Positions 58,179-64,000 of a stretch of 64,000 nt of DNA are shown piece by piece. Numbering within the stretch: position 1 is the stretch's first letter; the number at the start of each line of letters is the position of its first letter. Both the position numbers and the translations under genes were made by a program. Source of the DNA: Streptomyces katrae (lineage in GTDB: Bacteria; Actinomycetota; Actinomycetes; Streptomycetales; Streptomycetaceae). The stretch covers positions 1 to 64,000 of the forward strand of contig NZ_JNZY01000009.1 of the NCBI RefSeq assembly GCF_000717655.1, read 5' to 3'. The notes below the pieces were generated by a model that did not search any database, was not told the origin of the DNA, and worked only from the letters and a program-made list of their open reading frames with translations.

Positions 58179-59030
58179 TCAGCGGGGGGCGCGGGCCAGC
58201 TGGCGGGACTGCGCGACGAGGCGGTCCTCGGAGTCCCAGACCTCGGCGTCCTCCTCCAGGAAGCCCCCGGCCAGGTTCCGGGTCGTGATGGAGATGCGCA
58301 GCGGGCCCGGGGCCGGGCGGTGGCGGATGTGGGTGGTGAGCTCGATGGTCGGGCTCCAGCCCATCAGGCCCAGGTCGAAGCAGGTCGGCGGCAGCGCGTC
58401 CACCGCGAGCAGCATCGAGAGCGGGTCCGCGTCGCGGCCGTCGGCCAGCTCGAACCAGGCCCGCATCTCGCCCTTCCCCGACGGCGCGCCGAGCGCCCAG
58501 CCCGCCGTCGCCGGGTCCAGCCGCAACCGGAGCCGGTCCACGATCGCGTTGCTGCCGGGGATCGGGGCCGGGCCGGCCTCGGGGCCGAGGCAGTCCGCGT
58601 AGGGCGGGATCACCGGCGGCACGGCGGTGGTGCGGACGTCGTCCGGGAGGGAGGCGAGGTCGCCGTACGAGGCGACGACCCGGATCCGCTCGATCTCGGC
58701 GCCGTTCTCGTCGTACTGGAAGAGGGAGGCCTGGCCGGTGGAGAGGGTGCGCCCCACCCGGACGACCTCGGTGCGGATCACCGCGGGGCCGGGAACCGAC
58801 GAGGTCAGGTAGTGGGCGGAGACGGTGAAGGGGTCCGGGTGCGGCAGGGCCGCCGACAGCGCCCGGCCGACCAGGGCCAGCAGATAGCCGCCGTTGACGG
58901 CGGTGATGATCGTCCATCCGGCGGAGAGCTCCGCGTCGTACACACCGGGCTCGCCCGCGCGGGCGGTGACGGTGGTGTCGCGGTCGAACTCGCTGTCGCC
59001 GATGGTTGCCTGGGCCGCTGCGTATGCCAT
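58179..59030 (-). CDS. Acyl-CoA thioesterase-like double-hotdog protein
   Basis: This 283-aa protein has two hotdog domains (about 10-120, DAELSAGWTIITAVNGGYLLALVGRAL; about 145-280, PLSMLLAVDALPPTCFDLGLMG) in the TesB/thioesterase-like family (DUF-type Acot), which would hydrolyse acyl-CoA. The substrate is unknown. The ATG at 59030 has no Shine-Dalgarno, and a TAGTGT -10 box ends 7 nt upstream, suggesting a leaderless mRNA. A palindrome overlies the promoter, so a repressor probably acts here. Confidence 0.85.
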   Translation of the reverse strand: MAYAAAQATIGDSEFDRDTTVTARAGEPGVYDAELSAGWTIITAVNGGYLLALVGRALSAALPHPDPFTVSAHYLTSSVPGPAVIRTEVVRVGRTLSTGQASLFQYDENGAEIERIRVVASYGDLASLPDDVRTTAVPPVIPPYADCLGPEAGPAPIPGSNAIVDRLRLRLDPATAGWALGAPSGKGEMRAWFELADGRDADPLSMLLAVDALPPTCFDLGLMGWSPTIELTTHIRHRPAPGPLRISITTRNLAGGFLEEDAEVWDSEDRLVAQSRQLARAPR

Positions 59031-59037
59031 GAATACG

Positions 59038-59070
59038 ACACTACAACGCGAAGCTACTAAGCGGTAGCTT
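59038..59070 (-). promoter_or_regulatory. Leaderless thioesterase promoter with an overlapping palindrome
   Basis: TAGTGT (59038-59043) fits TANNNT and ends 7 nt before the ATG. AAGCTAC and GTAGCTT (59051-59057, 59064-59070) form a 7-6-7 inverted repeat between the -35 and -10 areas. Arms of this kind suit a TetR-type repressor, but no regulator gene is adjacent. Confidence 0.55.
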
Positions 59071-59088
59071 TCCTTTGCTACGCGCTGG

Positions 59089-59745
59089 TTACGGCTCTTC
59101 GGCCACCGAGGAGCGGCGGTTCCAGGCCAGCGGGGCCCGCCAGTGGTAGCGCATGGCGAGGAGCCGGAGCACGAAGGTGGTGATGATCGCGAGGGCCGTC
59201 GTCACGCCGTTCAGGACGTCGAAGGCGATGAAGACCGCCACCATGGTGGCGCCGACGGTGGCCGGCACGGCGTACATCTCGCGGTCGCGCAGCAGCCGGG
59301 GCACCTCGCCCGCGAGGACGTCGCGCAGGACGCCGCCGCCGACGGCCGTGGCCAGGCCGAGCGCCGCGGACGCGGTGAGTCCGAGCCCGAACTCGTAGGC
59401 CTTGGTGGTGCCGGTCACGCAGAACAGGCCGAGGCCGGCTGCGTCGAAGACGTTGATGGCGGCGTTGATCCGCTGGACCTCGGGGTGAAGGAAGAAGACG
59501 AGCGCGGCGGCGATCAGCGGAGTGACGAAGAAGCTGAGCTCGCCGAAGGCGGCCGGCGGGACGGCGCCGATGACGAGATCGCGGAAGAGGCCGCCGCCGA
59601 GGGCGGTGACCAGCGCGAGGACGCAGATGCCGAAGACGTCGAAGTTCTTGCGTACGGCGAGCAGGGCGCCCGCGGTGGCGAAGACGAAGATGCCGGCGAG
59701 GTCCAGGGCATGCTGGATCCCGGGCGGGAAGAGATCGTGGAGCAC
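59089..59745 (-). CDS. UPF0126/TRIC-type membrane protein (two repeats)
   Basis: This 218-aa inner-membrane protein has about seven TMs in two repeats, each with a matching motif: GGGLFRDLVIG (about 48-58) and GGGVLRDVLAGEVP (about 136-149). This pattern is the UPF0126 family, related to TRIC cation channels and implicated in glycine transport in some bacteria. The start is a GTG at 59745 (VLHDLFPPGIQ). The substrate here is unproven. Confidence 0.87.
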   Translation of the reverse strand: MLHDLFPPGIQHALDLAGIFVFATAGALLAVRKNFDVFGICVLALVTALGGGLFRDLVIGAVPPAAFGELSFFVTPLIAAALVFFLHPEVQRINAAINVFDAAGLGLFCVTGTTKAYEFGLGLTASAALGLATAVGGGVLRDVLAGEVPRLLRDREMYAVPATVGATMVAVFIAFDVLNGVTTALAIITTFVLRLLAMRYHWRAPLAWNRRSSVAEEP

Positions 59746-59844
59746 TGCCCCATTGTGCAGCTCGCCCGGCCGGCGGATTGACGGGACGGGGCCGCCACCC
59801 CGGCCGGGGCTGCCCCCGCCCCCGCCGTGCCGGCGCCGGACAAG

Positions 59845-59889
59845 CCGGTGCCCCGGGCTCCGACCGCTACGCGGAGCCCGGGACACCGG
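59845..59889 (-). terminator. Terminator of the oligopeptide transporter operon
   Basis: CCCGGGCTCCG (59852-59862) pairs perfectly with 59872-59882 around a 9-nt loop, extended by an outer CCGGTG/CACCGG stem, just after the oppF-like stop at 59905. Confidence 0.75.
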
Positions 59890-59904
59890 ACGATGTGGGC
59901 CCGG

Positions 59905-60975
<1,071 letters not shown>

Positions 60976-60980
60976 GTCGG

Positions 60981-62095
60981 TCACAGCTTCGGCGCAATCT
61001 CTTCGGTCCAGATCCGGGTCCGCTCCTCCTGCGACATGTGGCAGGCGGACCAGTGCCGGCTGTCGTCCTCGGTGAGCTCGGGCCGCTGGGTGCGGGTGAT
61101 GCCGCCCTTGGGGACGTCGGCGTACGGGCAGCGCGGGTTGAAGGCGCAGCCGCTCGGGATGTTGATGAGGCTGGGCGGCGAGCCCTTGACCGGGATCAGG
61201 CGCTCGGTCTGCTCGCGGTCGATGCGCGGCATGGAGCCGAGCAGGCCCCAGGTGTACGGGTGGCGGGGTCCGTAGAAGACCTTCTCGGCGGTGCCGCGCT
61301 CGACGCACCGGCCGCCGTACATCACGAGGATCTCGTCGGCCATCTCGGCGACCACGCCCAGGTCGTGCGTGATCATGATGACCGCGGAGCCGAACTCCTT
61401 CTGCAGGTCGCGGATCAGGTCGAGGATCTGCGCCTGGACGGTGACGTCCAGGGCGGTGGTCGGCTCGTCCGCGATGAGCAGTTCGGGGTTGTTGACCAGC
61501 GCCATCGCGATCATCGCGCGCTGGCGCATACCGCCGGAGAACTCGTGCGGGTACGCGTCCACGCGCCGGTGGGGCTCCGGGATGCCGACCCGGTCGAGCA
61601 TCTCGACCGCGCGGGTGCGGGCGGTCTTCTTGTCGACGTCCTGGTGGGTCCGGTACGCCTCGATGATCTGCTTGCCGACCGAGTAGTACGGGTGCATCGC
61701 GGACAGCGGGTCCTGGAAGACCATCGCCATCTTGCGGCCGCGCAGCTTGCGCACGTGGTCCGCGTCGGCGCGTACGAGGTCCTCGCCGTCGAGCACGACC
61801 TGGCCCGAGATGTCCGGGCGGCTGCGGGCGTTGCCGGTGCGGTGCAGGCCCATGATGGCCAGCGAGGTCACCGACTTGCCGGAGCCGGACTCGCCGACGA
61901 TGCCGAGCGTCTTGCCGCGCTCGAGGTCGAAGGAGAGCCCGTCGACGGACTTGACCAGGCCGTCGTCGGTCGGGAAGTGGACCTTGAGGTCGCGTACGGA
62001 GAGGAACGCGCCTTCCTTGGGGGGCCCGGCCTGCTCGGGGACGAACGCGGGCCCGCCGGAGGTGCTCTCGCCGGAGGCGGTGGTGGGGTTCTCGG

Positions 62096-62099
<4 letters not shown>
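60981..62099 (-). CDS. Oligopeptide ABC transporter ATPase (OppD/DppD type)
   Basis: This 372-aa ATPase pairs with the OppF-like protein. Walker A is GESGSGKSV (about 66-74), the signature [15 protein letters not shown] (about 186-200), Walker [16 protein letters not shown] and switch His MITHDLGVV. The C-terminal Cys motif is [12 protein letters not shown] Ser/Thr-rich N-terminal stretch (about 1-25) precedes the domain. The GTG at 62099 overlaps the permease stop (GTGA), giving translational coupling. Confidence 0.93.
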
Positions 62100-63097
<998 letters not shown>

Positions 63098-63120
63098 TGC
63101 AGTCGGCCGCCCGGGGCGGG

Positions 63121-63151
63121 CGGCTGCCGTCCCTCGTGGGGACGGCAGCCG
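63121..63151 (-). terminator. Strong hairpin between solute-binding protein and permease genes
   Basis: CGGCTGCCGTCCC (63121-63133) pairs perfectly with 63139-63151 around a 5-nt loop. It lies in the 141-bp gap inside the operon. It may partly terminate or stabilise the mRNA, so that the binding protein is made in excess. Confidence 0.65.
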
Positions 63152-63238
63152 CCGCCTGCGGCCTTCACCTGCCCTTCGGACTAGCGCATGTGCGGTGAAG
63201 GCACTTGCCTGTTGTTACGTGACGACTCGACGACTCGA

Positions 63239-64000
63239 CTACTTGGCGGCGATGCCGACGGTGGCCAGGTCGATCTTGCCCATGGAGTCGTTGAAGTAGA
63301 CGTTCGTCAGACGCGGGTTGTGGTAGACGAAGGCCTTGTCGAAGTTGATGGGAAGGTAGAGGGCCTTCTCCATGACCTTCTTGTTGATGTCCGTGTAGAA
63401 CGGAGCAGCGGCTTCCGGAGTCGCGGCGGCAGCAGCCGTCTTGAAGAGCTCGTTGATCTCCGGGTCGTTGATCATCGTGTAGTTGTTGTTGGCGTTGGGC
63501 TGGATGAACTTGCCGTCGACGAGCGGCTGCAGGAAGCCCGAGCCGGAGTTGTAGTCGGCGCCCCAGCCCATCACGATGATGCCGTAGTTCTTCTTCTTCA
63601 CGTTCTCGGGCGAACCGATCGTGGAGGAGGAGAGCTTGCCGTCGTACTGGTCGATGGTGACCTTGATGCCGACCTTGGCGAGCGACGCCTGCAGGGACTC
63701 GGCGGTCTTCACCTCGGGGGCGCGGTTGTTGCGCACCGCGATGGTGGTCTCGAACCCGTCCGGCTTGCCACAGGCCTTGAGGGCCTCCTTGGCCTTGGCC
63801 TCCTGCGGCTCGCCCTTGGTCAGGTTGTACGGGTCGTAGCTCTTGTCCGAACCGGGGATGCCGGGCGGCAGCATGTTCGCGCCGAGGTCACCACTGGTCG
63901 GGCCGCCACGGGCGGTCTGCAGGGACTTCGGGTCGGCCGCGTAGATGACGGCCTTGCGGCACTCGATGTTGTCGAACGGCGCGACCGTGGTCGGGAAGGC
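63239..64000 (-). CDS. Oligopeptide ABC transporter solute-binding protein, C-terminal part (runs off the right edge)
   Basis: The visible 253 residues are the C-terminal half of a family-5 (DppA/OppA-like) binding protein. The open frame reaches base 64000. Family patterns include NIECRKAVIYAADPKSLQ, KSYDPYNLTKGEPQEAKAKEALKACG, GIIVMGWGADYNSGSGFLQPLVDG and the final DLATVGIAAK. The signal peptide and lipobox lie outside the window. It captures peptides outside the membrane for the permease and ATPases downstream. Confidence 0.93.
   Translation of the reverse strand, partial: AFPTTVAPFDNIECRKAVIYAADPKSLQTARGGPTSGDLGANMLPPGIPGSDKSYDPYNLTKGEPQEAKAKEALKACGKPDGFETTIAVRNNRAPEVKTAESLQASLAKVGIKVTIDQYDGKLSSSTIGSPENVKKKNYGIIVMGWGADYNSGSGFLQPLVDGKFIQPNANNNYTMINDPEINELFKTAAAAATPEAAAPFYTDINKKVMEKALYLPINFDKAFVYHNPRLTNVYFNDSMGKIDLATVGIAAK

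Overview
The window is one continuous stretch of an actinobacterial chromosome and almost certainly comes from a Streptomyces. It has extreme G+C content with GC-rich third codon positions, many GTG (and one TTG) starts, TANNNT-type -10 boxes, a DmdR/IdeR-type iron box and a BldD-type box. The gene order leuB - putA/pruA - serA - ilvC/ilvN/ilvB - GGDEF/EAL gene - gatBAC - rmdB-like gene - ligA - mnmA - opp transporter is, as I recall it, that of the S. coelicolor SCO55xx-SCO54xx core region. I see no rRNA, tRNA, transposase, prophage or CRISPR array. This is chromosome-core DNA with small accessory inserts.

Layout. 1-8400: the 5' end of leuB behind a short hairpin leader and a 42-aa ORF. Then come a LysR regulator divergent from a CurA-type reductase, a Tat-exported phospholipase C behind a possible PHO box, an aminoglycoside 2'-N-acetyltransferase homologue coupled to a frameshifted tyrosine phosphatase, an iodotyrosine-deiodinase-like flavoenzyme, and a MarR/quinone-reductase pair. 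8400-12340: the proline catabolic pair putA-pruA with a divergent PucR-type regulator. 12400-14650: a TetR/MFS efflux pair with tandem operators. 14750-20400: serA and the ilvB-ilvN-ilvC operon; ilvB is preceded by a complete attenuator with a 13-aa leader peptide that is probably translated from a leaderless mRNA. 20380-23400: a membrane PAS-GGDEF-EAL protein behind a BldD-like box.

23500-37000: mixed metabolic and regulatory genes. These are a hydroxyacid dehydrogenase, an aldo/keto reductase, a sugar-dehydrogenase lipoprotein, a large LuxR-type ATPase regulator, small conserved ORFs, an MMPL exporter, acetyltransferases and a DinB-like protein. 36298-39829: an iron-box-controlled locus with a siderophore-interacting reductase divergent from a penicillin-acylase family enzyme, which is translationally coupled to an AlcB/IucB/DesC-like acyltransferase. 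This looks like a siderophore acyl-group tailoring module and is the most interesting unit here. 39870-41729: a transmembrane Ser/Thr kinase with a carbohydrate-binding-like sensor domain.

41800-59750: housekeeping genes, namely the GatCAB amidotransferase, a second intact GGDEF-EAL protein (probably rmdB), ligA, a MetE-like protein, an SDR, a GlxA-type regulator with a divergent quinone reductase, mnmA, a peptidoglycan amidase, a cysteine desulfurase (likely sulfur donor for MnmA), a thioesterase and a two-repeat UPF0126/TRIC-like membrane protein. 59900-64000: an oligopeptide ABC transporter operon running off the right edge. Its second permease is not in the window.

Across the window, several genes have a TANNNT box about 6-7 nt before the start codon and no Shine-Dalgarno. 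This suggests leaderless mRNAs that often carry a palindromic operator inside or next to the promoter. All functional statements are inferred from sequence reading without database searches.
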